Positions 1-12,114 are shown, numbered from the stretch's first letter. The stretch: DNA of 64,000 nt from Linyphia triangularis (GCA_963978545.1 OZ021721.1:107778366-107842365), one strand, 5' to 3'. Numbers and translations are program-made. The notes: a model not told the origin generated them from the sequence alone.

Positions 1-1567
1 AATTTTGCTGGTTTTAAAGCATCGATACTAACATTCACATTTAAAAGAATTCATGAGAGATTTATACAGTCTGAAACGCTTATGGTTTGGGAATCGTTTA
101 TCTAAAAGATCACATATCTTCAGTAAAAACTTAATTGACGAAGTAACGATATTGGTATTTTAACCGACAGTGTGATAATTATTACTGGTACATTTATTTG
201 GCAACATTTAGAAAACTGAATTTTTAATCCTATAAAAGATACGATAAATTTATTTGATGAGAAAATTCAATTCAGTGTTAAAGAACCAAATTAATCAAAC
301 ATTTGCATTTATATAATTCGGAGTACCTTATAATATGCTATTTTAGAAAACCAAATCCGGGAATTGATACGAAAATTCTATACTTTTAAGCAAACAATGG
401 CTCATTCTATTAAAAAAAGTCAAATTCCAATAAACTTCAAACAAAAATAACGCTCATACTAATTCTAATAACTTCTCATGCAACAGTGCTAAGCAAGCAT
501 ATACTTCAAAATAAACAATTCAAATTTAAAATCAACAGCAATAATTAAAAATCATTAATGATTTAATACATGCTATATGTTGTTAAAAAAAACTTGCAAT
601 AATATAATCTATTAGTAAAATTATTAATTATTAAATGAAAAATAAGATTCTGTTTTCAGCATTCAATCTAACTATGATGAACCTATAAAAAAACTTATTA
701 ATTTTCATACACAACATTCACTTTAAACAGATTATTAATTATTAGAACTCTGGCATTATAAAGAATTCTTTTAGCTGTAACTAGCAATGTGACCTGTTTC
801 ATTTTACTTTTGTATAATCCTTTGGAACTGTGCATATTAATTTTTATGACATATTTCAAGAAATACATAATAGAATTACATATTTGCTGTCATCAGCATG
901 AGAGATAAAAGATTACATTAATGTAGAGAGTTAAAATAGTAAATAACTTAACATCTAACGAGCCCTGAATGTTCACTCCCAAGCACGTACTAAATAAGTA
1001 TAATGAAAAATTACTTTTTGATTATATCTTTAAGTCCGAATCACAAAGGCGAATCCAACAAATCTATATGCAGTTATATAATAAAGAGGTTTAATAATTG
1101 AAAAATAACTAGAGAAACACATTTCCAAAGACAAATCACTAACCAAAACCACAAAGTTCAACCAAAACAAGTGTTTCTTAAAACTTTAATTTTTCATTAG
1201 TCTCATTCAAGAATTATCGAAAGTCCTAGAATAATGAAACACTAATGAAATCAAATATACTAGGGATTGTTCAATCAAACCTTATTAACATAAAATCGTA
1301 AGAGAACAGAAAAGGAGTTTATACTATTTGAAGTTCATGATACCAGAACTTTCGTTTCGAAGTACAAAAAAAAATAATCAGTGTAATAGATTCAAAGCTA
1401 AATTTCAACGTTATACAAATAATGTTTTAGTTCACATATTACGAAATTATACCTTTTTTAGTAACCCATTAGTATACTTTAGCAGATTTAGCACGGAAGA
1501 TAAATGAAAAAAAATACTTAGATTTGTTTCTCATTAAGCATAACTGGGTTAATAACAATGACATACA
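1..1567. other. AT-rich sequence without recognised features
   Basis: I see no gene, inverted-repeat element or SINE here. Composition is strongly AT, with short poly-A and poly-T runs and no open frame of note. Most likely old, decayed intergenic or intronic DNA. Confidence 0.5.
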
Positions 1568-1575
1568 ATGGAAAA

Positions 1576-1640
1576 AATTATTTTTTCATGGTTTTTTGAC
1601 TGGCTTTTACAGCCAGAGTCAAAAAGCCATGAAAATTATT
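1576..1640. repeat. Imperfect hairpin (inverted repeat)
   Basis: Two arms of about 30 bp built around CATGGTTTTTTGACTGGCT on the left and AGCCAGAGTCAAAAAGCCATG on the right surround a very short loop. The arms differ by a few mismatches and a 2-bp gap. It could be the core of a small foldback element; no target duplication was seen. Confidence 0.6.
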
Positions 1641-1763
1641 ATGGGACATTGAATGGGAGCTCATATAAGCGGTATTTCATATTAAACATGCTCTTATTAA
1701 AAAAGGGGGAAAAAATACAACTTGTATCCAAGTTGACGATGATTACGGTTAAAATTATACGAA

Positions 1764-2000
1764 ATTCACGTTAAACTTGTTCATGTTAACGAGTCTTGAC
1801 TGTAAACTTTATACGAATCACAAACAAACCAACATAGAACGTAACAATTTATTAAGATAATTTATAATCAGTTCAAGTAAAAAGAGATTCACGTTAAGCT
1901 TGTTCATGTTAACGAGGCTTGACTGACTGGTATGAATCACAAGCAGTCAGAGACTTAACAATTCATTGAGATAGTTTCAGAACAGTAAATATTTTGAATT
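1764..2000. repeat. Diverged two-unit tandem duplication, period about 123 bp
   Basis: ATTCACGTTAAACTTGTTC followed by ATGTTAACGAGTCTTGACTG begins at 1764 and recurs with few changes at 1887. Both units continue through a shared ACGAATCACAA / ATGAATCACAAG segment and an AACAATT(T/C)ATT(A/G)AGATA segment. The second unit has diverged enough to be an old duplication. Confidence 0.65.
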
Positions 2001-2009
2001 TACACTTTA

Positions 2010-5000
2010 TAGACGCTCCCTGTATATTACCTCTCTCTCCCCCCTTCCCCATCAACTCGTACAAGATCGATGAAATCGAGTGGTGAGGGTTCAGAACTCT
2101 ATTACTCTCCCCCATTGTGCATACAGATTATGAAACGATATTAACTCTCGAGGTGAGCGGTAATTTTATTAGCTTGTACACTTTATTGGAGGGTGGACTC
2201 AGTTTGAGCTCTCCCTACATAGTTACTAAGTTTGCATGCAAGAATGGATTAGGTGGTCCCACTATCATCAAACTGATGGCTGTAAGGGACCATTTTCAGC
2301 TTTTATGCAAACCAGTGATGGACCACCTTCAGTTTTTTTTAAACAAGAAAATTAAGTAAAAATAAACCAGGCATTGATCCAAACTTTAGAAATAGTACTT
2401 TTTTAAAAGAAAAGGTTATTGTTATTATTTTTTTTAAAATTAAAGTAGAATTTTTCATTACGTAACGTTCATCAACCTCTACCTTTAATATTATAAAGGT
2501 GCTACTGAGCAATTCAAAATTTTGAACATTTCATTATTAGCTATTCGATCCAAGAAAACTCTGGATTCAGTTTTAATACCTCTTTCGTAAGGGGAGTTTA
2601 AAGTTTTTGACGATAACAAAAACAGCTTTTTTTGCTTAATTTTCCAAATGTTTTAAAATAAAATGTGTTTGCTATATATTTTTTAGAAAAAAAATTCTGA
2701 ATATAAGTTACTCCCAATATTGAACAAAACGTTATCGTCCTATCTCTTTAAAAAATGTTATGCACATACACGTGATAGTTTAATATTCTCTGAAGCAGGA
2801 ATTAAAAATATAGACGAAAAGTTTTTTTTATAAAATTGCATTTATAGATAGAGAAGAATTTTAATTTAAATTTTCTTTTTTACATAAAAATATTTTTTAC
2901 ATTGCATTAGGATAATTCTGATTTAGAGAATGAACCCATAAATTAGCTATAATTTCCAATATTAAATATTGAGTTTATTCCAGAAACTTAATAAATTATT
3001 TTGTGGGTAACTTATGTTCAAAAATATTTTTCAACATTAAGTTTCACTTGGTAATTTTTTTAAAACACATAATTACCTCTAAAATAATTATTGTTTTTTA
3101 AGAAGAAATTTAAAATAGTATCGTATAAAAAATATAATTTAAAAATATAAAGTACATTTTATTTTAAAGCATATCGAATAATACGCAAAAAAGTTATTTT
3201 TGTTGCCGTCAAAAGGTTTAAACTCCCTTTAAAACAAATTGGAATTTCAGCATATAAGTACTATTTTCGATTGTTAGGTTACATATTATCGAATAATGCA
3301 AATTATATCAAGTAAAGTTTCAATAGAAATGCAGTATTGTCGATCGTTGGGTTACACGTCACATAGTAATGTAAATTGAAAATTTTTCAAATTAATATAC
3401 TAATACCCATTGTTAATAACATACAACCTTTATTTGGTCTTAAAACGAAATAATTGAAAATAAATGTTTTTTATTTTAAATATAAGAAACTTCTCAAGTT
3501 TTCCAGAATGCATTATTTATGAAATTGTGAATGAAAAATTAATTATTGGAATGCCAATAATTGTTTAAAAATATGAAACATGTGTGTAATATGCAAATTA
3601 TTCAGATTTAGATTAGGGTATATAATTACATTCGAGGAAAGCATAATCCTTAAAAATGATTTAGGTCCAAGAACATAAAATGTTTTAAGGACTCTTTATT
3701 TTTTTTTTATTTTTTTATTTAAGCCCATACGCTTTCAGGTCTATATTTTTCTTTGCAATATGCTTATTTTACTTAAGAATTACTGAGCAATATTTTATTA
3801 TTTGCTTTATATATAATTTACAAAATGAATGGTAGTAAGTATTTCGTACTAAAAAGTATATGGATATAATTTCTTTGATAAAACAAAGATTAAAAAAGGA
3901 AATAAAACAAACAATAAAAAGGAATGGATGGTGAAATGTAATAAAATAAATGAAAACTAAAGTTGTGTACTCAAGATTCATACAAGTTTTTTCTCATTAA
4001 CAAATATGAAATAATTTTTTATATTGTACAGAGGTATTAAAAAGTTATATGCGTATTTAGGTAAATTAAATTTAGTTTAAAAATAGTTAACTTTAGGACA
4101 CATGAATTTTAGAACAAAACAATACATTTCACTGTAACTTTAAAACTAAAAGTACAGAAAATAGTAAACTATAAAAATATTTAGAAGTCAATACCTATTT
4201 CTATTTTAAGAATTTTGATGTCATTATTTTTAATTTTATAGTTTACAGTTTTTTTTAATTTTTTTTTTATTTTTTGTTAATTTTTTTTTTTTATTATTAT
4301 ACATAATATTTGATGTGGTTCTGTAATTGTCTATTACAGAACTATTTAATTCTTTTATATGTTAGCATCGGTTTTTATAATGTATATGTTGAAGATTTAG
4401 CATCTTTCTTAAGAAGAGGTAAAAATATATAAAAATTATTTTAAAGTTCAGAAAATTTAACTGTGAAAATAAATTTGTAAATAACTAATTTTCATAATTT
4501 GTTATTAATTACGTGATATGTACTAAGGTTTCTGCTTTAAGAATAAATTTCAAATTATGTTGATTGGAATGAAAAGAAATTGTATAATTCTTATATTTAC
4601 TTTTTAAATACATTTTGAATTGAACTAGTGCAATACAAATATTATTTTATATTTTGTACATAAAAATAGTATGATATAATTAGAATTTTTTTTTATTTTA
4701 CTTAAAGAAAGCACATTATTTCAGTATTATAAACCAATTATTTAATAGTTTATAATCAATAATTACACAATAAATATAAGAACTCTTTATATCGACAAGG
4801 GACAATATATTTATTTATAAATATCCATCTAAGGCTTTATATATATTAATAATATTTTTCTTTCTGAAATTAACATACAAAATAAGTTTATTTAAATAAT
4901 ATAAACAACACTACTTAGCTTTCTTTGTAGTTATATAGAAAACATGTAAATATTTTTCTGCTCAAAATATTTTCATAAGCCTCGAGTGAATGTTTAGGTT

Positions 5001-5456
5001 TTACTTGCCTCATCGCAGTTTACTTCAGTATTACACGATTGATTAACAAGATTTTATATTCTAGATTTTACTAATGGGGGCATCATTTTATTTTCATTGC
5101 TTGTTTTGAGATATATTTTCTCTTACAAAAAGTCTTTCTTCATTGAGTAAATGCTGTAATGTAAAACTTATTATTTCTACAGTTTAGTCTGAATGTTCAC
5201 TTACTGTATTTGAATAATTATAAACTGTCATTTTCATTTGTGATAAAATTGTTCTGTACAAAATCTTGTATATTATAAATATGTGTGTGAGAAAAGTTAG
5301 ATTATATTGATTATTATTGCATAAAGAATTATTGTATTTAGTAATGTAAATGAAAATATCTTTTTAAATTCTTATTGTGGAGTTACTTTATTTGCTTTAG
5401 ACTTGTTTCATGTTCTTCGTTCACGTATTCATTGCTTTGTCACGAAGTAAACAAAA
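2010..5456. other. AT-rich stretch, nothing supported
   Basis: Roughly 3.4 kb with no recognisable gene, SINE or inverted-repeat element. There is a short less AT-rich patch around 2040-2340 with an 80-codon frame, but it matches nothing I know and has no splice context worth calling. Long poly-T and TTTTTATT runs occur near 3700 and 4250. Confidence 0.5.
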
Positions 5457-5667
5457 TTAACCCTTTGCACTCCAATGGCGCCTCTCAGGCGCCACACGAT
5501 GGATGCCAAACCACGAGAGGACCATTAGGTGTGATGCGGAAATTCGATGCAAGGCTAATGACTGTGTTTAGTTTCTATAAAGCAAATCCATAAACACCAG
5601 CCGAACCTAAAATGTCTCGAGTTGCTGATTCCTCCGCGCGAAAAACACCTGGAGTGCAAAGGGTTAA
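5457..5667. mobile_element. TTAA MITE, family E (copy 1)
   Basis: The element is bounded by TTAA on both sides and has inverted ends TTAACCCTTTGCACTCCA / TGGAGTGCAAAGGGTTAA. Near the left end is a GGCGCCTCTCAGGCGCC palindrome. TTAA target duplication plus CCC-starting ends is the hallmark of piggyBac-type elements, so this is probably a non-autonomous derivative. Six more copies of nearly the same length (about 210 bp) occur in the window, all very similar, which suggests recent activity. There is no coding capacity. Confidence 0.85.
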
Positions 5668-5847
5668 GAATAGTCATACAAACGTAAGCTAAATATCAAA
5701 TCAAAACAAGAATACGAATAATCACTGAATGAATCAAAATTTTCTTGCTACATTTATATTAATTTAAAAAACATTTTGCATGATACTTTTTAAAGAAAGA
5801 AATTAAATAGAAACGCACGCTTCACAATCTTTATGAATATCTTTGGA

Positions 5848-6024
5848 TTGGTTGTTTTCAGATTATCTGGCGCCGTCAGCAACACGAGTGCTATAATGCG
5901 CCGAAACATTCGTCATTAGACAAGCCAACATACATTTACAAACACCCACGCCTAACACGGGACTCGAACCCGCAACCTCGCGGTCTAGAAACTAGCACGC
6001 TAACAACTATGCCGTTTGGTCGGC
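5848..6024 (-). mobile_element. tRNA-derived SINE, family A (copy 1)
   Basis: Full-length copy, tRNA-like head on the minus strand (right end) and AACC-repeat tail on the left. It is flanked by a perfect 15-bp target duplication, ATGAATATCTTTGGA, at 5833-5847 and 6025-6039. The B box GGTTCGAGTCC is intact on the minus strand. Such long target duplications indicate target-primed reverse transcription by a partner LINE. Confidence 0.95.
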
Positions 6025-6137
6025 ATGAATATCTTTGGAAGTAATATATCGAATGGAGTATTTTTTATCTTCATTTCGACAAAAAGTAAAACCAAACTAA
6101 AATAAAATACGATTCAATATTGCGATAGGCATTCTAA

Positions 6138-6739
6138 TCTATATATTTAATAGGCAATACGTTTCTTGGGGTTAGTTCGTCCGCCTAAACTGCTCAACCA
6201 ATTTCAATGGTCAAGGTGTCATTTTAAAGGAAATAAGCTGTAGATTTGCCAAAACGTGCCAAAATAATTTATTAACACTTTATTAATTAGTTAAATTTCA
6301 ATATTTTTCATCATTAAGCTACTACAAAGCCTCAATGATTTTGAATATATGAATGGCAACATCCTTATGTATGTAAACAACAAACCCGTTGCTAATTTTA
6401 AAGCTCTTTTTAAACTCTTCGTTTCAAAGTTAATTTTTTCTGTTTTTCTGAAGCATTTTTGTATTAGAGTAATTATTATTTTGAAGTATTTCTATCCAGA
6501 AAATGCCTCGCGTTGGACCTAATGAAGTTTTATATGAAACTTGCAATTTGGGTGTTTTCTCTATTAAGCCTTACATTAAATTTACAAAAATTTGGTTACA
6601 TTTTTTATGGCTGGCAAACCTATTCGAGCGCAGCAAGATGTTTTAACCACAAATTCGAGCAGCAAAGCCGCTCAATCCGAGCGCAGCGAGGCGTTTGGAG
6701 GTTGGCGAGCGTTAGCGAGCAGGGGGCGAAGCTCCCTAG
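6138..6739 (+). mobile_element. Probable non-autonomous Helitron
   Basis: Starts TCTATATATTTAATAGGC and ends in CTAG, inserted between A (6137) and T (6740), as expected for Helitrons, which make no target duplication. A 7-bp hairpin with GAA loop, AGGGGGC-GAA-GCTCCCT, lies at 6721-6737 immediately before the terminal CTAG. The GCGAGCGTTAGCGAGC repeats before the hairpin and the ACTGCTCAACCAATTTCAAT block near the 5' end are typical of arthropod Helitrons as I know them. No Rep/helicase coding sequence is present. Confidence 0.75.
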
Positions 6740-7445
6740 TATTTTATAAATCGGCTATCTTATTAGCTTAACAGTTAAAGCAAATAAAGCATTAAGAAAT
6801 ACATTTATTAATTTTTTTTTTGCAAATAGTTAGATTTAACACGAGTTATGAAAAAGAGAAAAATTAACACAATTTACACATTTAGTTTTAAGTATTTCTT
6901 TGGATTTTCATTATAAAAGACAATCGCTATGAATATTCGTGCAATATTATATACTACTACTGCGATTATACTATATACTGCAGTATATAATTTAGCGTAA
7001 AATACAGATTTTACTTATAGGGAATCCAATGGCTCTAACCAAACAATTTCAATACAATTTCATAAAATCATTAAGATTTTGAAGTTGATATGGCAGTTCT
7101 TATGGTTATGTAATTTCCACAATTCAACTATCGTACTAATTTAATGCTTATAAATAATCCAGATGCATAAAACTTACATACATTTGGTAAATATTACTTT
7201 TGAATGAACATTTTATTTTTATCGCTTAGTTTGACTTACTTATATGACGTAATATTTATCAAAATTGTAAGTATGAAATTTCCCAAACTTTCTGTTTTGA
7301 TCAAGCAAAATGGAAATGACCAAAACATAATGGATTAATAATAGTAAATCCTTCTTGTTTGCATTAGTAAAGTAACTGAGCGGTTTAGAGAGCAGAGTAA
7401 TTTAGAATTGTCTTTATCTTGTAGACTACTAAGAGATCGGTTTAA
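6740..7445. other. Unannotated spacer
   Basis: AT-rich sequence between a probable Helitron and a 1.27-kb element. No open frame or repeat recognised. Confidence 0.4.
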
Positions 7446-8715
7446 TACCGTAAAATGGGGTGAATCGGAACACTTTTCAACTTTCAAAGTAAAAATCGGT
7501 TATAATTAAAACGTTAAGGAACTTATTTTTTAAACTGAAACTTGGGTCTTGCCTTCTTCTTTGAGGATCAACCCAAAAAATGTTTAAAAAACTAGGACTT
7601 TAATTTATTTTGACTTTTTTCATGGTGTTCCGATTCACCCCGCAGAAAGGGGTGAATCGGAACACTCGTTACAATTTATGTCTGATCTTATTTAAATGTT
7701 TACAGGGTGACAAAAAACAAGTAATAATGCATTGTGGTTAATAGAAACACAAAATTATCATAAAAAAATCATTTAATATGACGGATAGAATTTGTGTTTG
7801 ATAATTATTGTCAAAACAAATCCTATTTTTGAAAGCGTATCAACTCTTCTCCTATAACTCATCCAAATAGTCTTTACAATTAATAATATTTTTAATCTTC
7901 TTTTTGAGTGCGTGGCGTATAACTTTAAATTCCTTAAAATATCTTGAGAAAGGAGAAAGGCATCCTCATTTGTTTCAGAAAGTCTCTTCGTTCATGGGCG
8001 CTTTTTGTAAAACACACTTATATAACAATAATCTTGTGGGTGTAAAACTTAGCTCACACAGAGTCTTCATACATTTTTAAATAAAATTTAAGGATAATGA
8101 AGTCATTTAGGGAAAAAACCACTGGAACAATCGGGTTTTCTGCCATGCGGAAACTAGGCTCCTCTTCTGACATTTATTCAAGCCTGAAATCTTGATTACA
8201 GTCTTGAAGGGAGTAATTAGACTCTTCTTCAGTAGTTGAATCTTGTGTGGAACATAATCTTGCCAAAAACCGCTTTTTAATATCACTTTTCAAGTGTTCC
8301 GATTCACCCCGCAAATCTCAAAATCGAGACAAGGCAAAACATAAAAATTCGTAAAATAAAAAGTTTTTAAAACCAAGCTAAATTAAGTATGGCATGCTGT
8401 TGCGGATGTTTATACTTATCTAAAAATATATTAGTTAAGTTTATAACTGGTACATGTTATTAATTACGGGATAAGTTTTGGAGAGGTTAAAACTCATTGG
8501 ATTGTAGGACGCCGTTTCAAACTTTAAAAAAAAAAAAAAGCAGTGTTGAAAATCTCACAAAACATGTTCCAAGATTCCAAAAATGTTAGCCAAATAAAAA
8601 AAATATATATAATTAATAAAACTGCTTTATTTGTGTAAAATAATAATTTCTTTGTAATTTCATAAAGTTTTGTTCCGATTCACCCCGCTATTCCAATTCA
8701 CCCCATTTTACGGTA
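7446..8715. mobile_element. 1.27-kb inverted-repeat element, family F (copy 1)
   Basis: Ends are TACCGTAAAATGGGGTGAAT and its inverse, giving about 25-bp terminal inverted repeats (TIRs) starting with TA. The motif GGGGTGAATCGGAACA recurs inside in both orientations: a back-to-back palindrome near 7629-7666, an inverted copy near 8295, and both ends. The minus strand holds a short acidic open frame near 8050-8180 that is conserved in the other two copies. Superfamily not assigned; TA ends would fit Tc1/mariner-type targeting, but this is inference. Confidence 0.8.
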
Positions 8716-9331
8716 TCGACTGTGTTCGAATACATTACTTTATTCCCATAAATATTACAGTAGCCCCACGTTACGGACACCCATCAATAGATCCTAGCTT
8801 AAGACGCTTCACTCTTTAAAAGAGCTTGTTTCGCAAAACCAGACTAACTTCACTCGCTAAAAAGTAAATTGCTACGCAGGCACAGAATCGCTTCTCCCGT
8901 TAAAAAGTTCATTTTTGCTCAAACCAAAATTTTTGAACTTTTCATCTTTAATACATAAAAAAAATAAAAAAAAATCATGTTAATAAAATCCCCCCTCCCC
9001 TTCTCCTCTTCAGAAAAAAAAAAACTTTGGCAAGGTAATTAGGCTATTAATCAAGATTGTAGCGCTGTCATCTGACTTGAGTTTCTGTAGATTTTAGCCA
9101 TTAGATGTTGTTTTTCCTGCGTTAAACTTAAAAAAATTAAATGACTAATTACAGTTTTAGCAAAAAACATTTCTAAAAAGCAAAATTAGAGGTCGAGTAC
9201 CACAAAGGTTAATTTATAGTTTTTAGCGTATTGGAAGCTACTTTCTATAAAGCCACATACAGACACAGAGAAAAATTCTTTCTTTTATTATTAGATATTG
9301 AAACCAAGTTGAATTATGGTAGTAACTGTTA
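8716..9331. other. Unannotated spacer
   Basis: No supported gene. A slightly CpG-containing patch lies near 8760-8920, followed by poly-A-rich sequence. No repeat from elsewhere in the window was recognised. Confidence 0.4.
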
Positions 9332-9543
9332 TTAACCCTTTGGACTCAAACGGCGCCTCTCAGGCGCCACACGATTGGATGCCAAAACACGAGAGGACCA
9401 CTAGGTTTAATGCGGAAATTTGATGCAAGGCCAATGACTGTGTTTAGTTTCTATGAAGCAAATCCATAAACGCCAACCGAACCAAAAATGTCTCGAGTTG
9501 CTGGTCCCTCAGCGGGAAAAAGGCCTCGAGTGCAAAGAGTTAA
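9332..9543. mobile_element. TTAA MITE, family E (copy 2)
   Basis: TTAA-flanked copy of the CCCTTTGCACTCCAG family with several end mutations (left end CCCTTTGGACTCAAACGG, right end CTCGAGTGCAAAGAG). The GGCGCCTCTCAGGCGCC palindrome is intact. One of the more diverged copies. Confidence 0.85.
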
Positions 9544-9778
9544 AAGTCTGCTTTTTCACGTTTGTACTATTGTAAATCACGTCCAGATACCAGGCCTGAA
9601 CAATTTGGCGACATTTAATACATTTACAATCTATGCTTAATGAATTGTACATTGACTTTTGGTTGTTATTACAGATAGTAACTTTCAGTTTAATTTTGGT
9701 ATAGGAACTCGTCTCAATAAGATCTTTCATTTGAGATATCACACGTGTCTATAGGATTTGTAGTTTTCTTTCAGAATA

Positions 9779-10473
9779 TTTACTGTATAAGCTCCTCACT
9801 AAATTAGTGTAGTAGGTAAGGACATCGTTGGTCTAACTATAAAATTAATCAATTATGCAAAAAAGAGCAATTGTTTTGCTCAATTTTATATCTAAGCATG
9901 TTATCAGTTTCATTTAAACTGTGCCTTTTTTTGTGATTATACCTTTTTCTTCCTTTATAGAAAAGTAAATTGTTAAATGTTATATCAATTTAAAGACTAG
10001 CACTTCCGCTTTTGATGAATAATTTATGTACTGGTGCACACTGCGTTATTTGTTTAAAAATCGTTTTTTTTTTTTTTTTTTTTTTTTTTTTTGTACTCTA
10101 CGAGAGGGGAAAATGTAGATATTCTGTGGATTTACTGTATAAGCTCCTCACTACATTAGTGTAGTGTAGTAGGTAAGGACATCGTCGGTCTAACTATAAA
10201 ATTAATCAATTATGCAAAAAAGAGCAATTGTTTTGCTCAATTTTATATCTAAGCATGTTATCAGTTTCATTTAAACTGAGCCTTTTTTTGTGATTATACC
10301 TTTTTCTTCCTTTATAGAAATGTAAATTGTTAAATGTTATATCAATTTAAAGACTAGCACTTCCGCTTTTGATGAATAATTTATGTACTGGTGCACACTG
10401 CGTTATTTGTTTAAAAATCGAAGTGTTTTTTTTTTTTTTTCTCTACGAGAGGGGAAAATGTAGATATTCTGTG
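9779..10473 (+). repeat. Tandem duplication, two units of about 350 bp
   Basis: Unit 1 (9779-10128) and unit 2 (10131-10473) both begin TTTACTGTATAAGCTCCTCA and end GGGGAAAATGTAGATATTCTG. They differ by a few substitutions, a GTAGT insertion near the start of unit 2, and the length of an internal poly-T run (about 30 T in unit 1, about 15 in unit 2). High identity points to a recent segmental duplication. No coding sequence. Confidence 0.9.
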
Positions 10474-10513
10474 CAAGGGATACGTCGAATCATTCCGGCA
10501 ATTTTTCCATTGG

Positions 10514-10694
10514 TTGGTTGGTTTTTTTCAGATTATCTGGCGCCGTCAGCAACACGAGGGCTATAATGCGCCGAAACATTCGTCATTAGACAAGCCAACA
10601 TACATTTACAAACACCCATGCCTAACACGGGACTCCAACCCGCAACCTCGTAGTCTAGAGACTAGCATGCTAACCACTATACCGTTTGGTCGGC
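10514..10694 (-). mobile_element. tRNA-derived SINE, family A (copy 2)
   Basis: Full-length minus-strand copy with a perfect 14-bp target duplication AATTTTTCCATTGG at 10500-10513 and 10695-10708. The B box carries one change (GACTCCAACCC instead of GACTCGAACCC on the plus strand). It lies 40 bp from the end of the 350-bp tandem duplication. Confidence 0.95.
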
Positions 10695-11033
10695 AATTTT
10701 TCCATTGGATTCAATATGATGGATGCACGGTATACGATTAATCACCAGACTGAATAGCTACATGAAACATGTCGTACCGAGTTCAGCGTTAAAATGAAGT
10801 TTCATTATATCTCTCAGCAACAGAATGTAATATTCATAGTCTGATGAACTATAAAAAGTCATTTAACTTTGAAAGATAGGATAATATCCAAGCCACAAGG
10901 CTGTAATTTGTTCATACAATTTACTGAAACAAATTTTGATACAATATTAAATTTTTTTATTTTAAATTTTAGATCAACTTGAACACTGCAGTAGACAATA
11001 AATAAAGTTGTTTTTAGCTCCTTTAGTTTATGA

Positions 11034-11218
11034 GCCGAACACCAAACGGTATAGTGGTTAGCGTGCTAGCTAATAGACCGCGAGGTTGCGGGTTCGAGTC
11101 CCGTGTCAGGCATGGGTGTTTGCGAATGTATGGTGGCTTGACTAATGACGAATGCTTCGGCGCATTATAGCCCTCGTGTTGCTGACGGCGCCAGATAATC
11201 TGAAAACAACCAACCAAA
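11034..11218 (+). mobile_element. tRNA-derived SINE, family A (copy 3)
   Basis: Full-length plus-strand copy with a perfect 13-bp target duplication CTTTAGTTTATGA at 11021-11033 and 11219-11231. The B box GGTTCGAGTCC is intact; the anticodon-loop region reads GCTAATAGACC rather than GCTTCTAGACC. Confidence 0.95.
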
Positions 11219-11734
11219 CTTTAGTTTATGAAGAAAACCTTCAAATAGTAAGTATGTCATCCATGCCTTTTTACTTACATCGTAGTAAATTTTAAAATAT
11301 TTTTAAAATTTGTATAAATGTTTCGAAGTTGTTTATTAGCCCTATATTTCCCAAGAAGTTGCTATTTTGATTGCAGCTTAGTGTTTCATTGTCACGAAAT
11401 TTAAAGTGCTCTCGGCACTATGAATTTCACAACAACAACTATCTGTGGAACATTTCTCCAATACTCTGGTTCTCTTTCATTTCCTTTAGCAATATTAGAG
11501 TATATTCTCTCAAAAGTGTTCAAAACCGGTGTAAATAGTTTATTGATTGTCGATGTGTGGTTGAAATTTCAAGAGACGAAAATTCGTTTTGTGACATTTT
11601 GTCAATCTGTAAAACCATTAGTGAATCACTGATTCAACTAAATAGCTTGCAGGCATAGCAAAACAGGGCCTTCGCACTTATATATAATATATCAACCAAT
11701 GTCTTTGAATCACTTAACTGTTTGGCTTTTCACG

Positions 11735-12114
11735 TTGGTTGGTTGGTTGTTTTTAGTTTATCCTTTAACTGCTGTAAGCGGTCTGACAGATCGCGAGTCA
11801 TTTTTTGTAGAATGCTTTCACCCCCTAAACTATCTCATCTTTGACTTTTATATAAATTTTTCTGATACTATGTTTCTTAAACTTTAAACGGATGTTCACC
11901 AATTTGTTTGGTGCAATATGGACCATGTGTTGCTCTTGCGAAAAAAACCTCAAACCACCTAACCACAGCAGTTAAAGGTTATCTGGCGCCGTAACATTCG
12001 TCATTAGACAAAAGCCAACCTACATTTACAAACACCCATGCCTAACACGGGACTCGAACCCGCAACCTCGCGGTCTAGAAGCTAGTACGCTAACCACTAT
12101 ACAGTTTATTCGGC
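11735..12114 (-). mobile_element. SINE family A (copy 4), split by a TTAA-type MITE
   Basis: The SINE occupies 11735-11757 and 11979-12114 on the minus strand and is interrupted by a family B element. A 13-bp target duplication TTGGCTTTTCACG (11722-11734, 12115-12127) brackets the whole nest, which shows that the SINE arrived first. The SINE also lacks about 27 bp of its body next to the GGCGCCG motif. Confidence 0.9.
11754..11982. mobile_element. TTAA MITE, family B (copy 1), inserted in a SINE
   Basis: Ends CCTTTAACTGCTGT / ACAGCAGTTAAAGG identify family B. It sits inside a SINE and its target duplication reads TTAT on both sides (11754-11757, 11979-11982) instead of TTAA. The internal sequence contains a stretch homologous to the 3' module of the SINE (GGTGCAATATGGACCATGTG and what follows). 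Non-autonomous, no coding capacity. Confidence 0.85.

Noticed and set aside
5375..5593. A repeated frame containing NPLHSNGASQAPHD and its reverse-strand counterpart PFSRGGISNSRHFRFSWC
   Set aside because: These are translations of the family E TTAA MITE; conservation reflects copy similarity, not protein function.
10514..10741. A conserved small protein family: many 60-75-codon frames across the window share the peptide FQIIWRRQQHEGYNAPKHSS and following residues
   Set aside because: All lie antisense or sense in copies of the tRNA-derived SINE and recur only because the SINE is repeated. Frames start and stop outside at random places.
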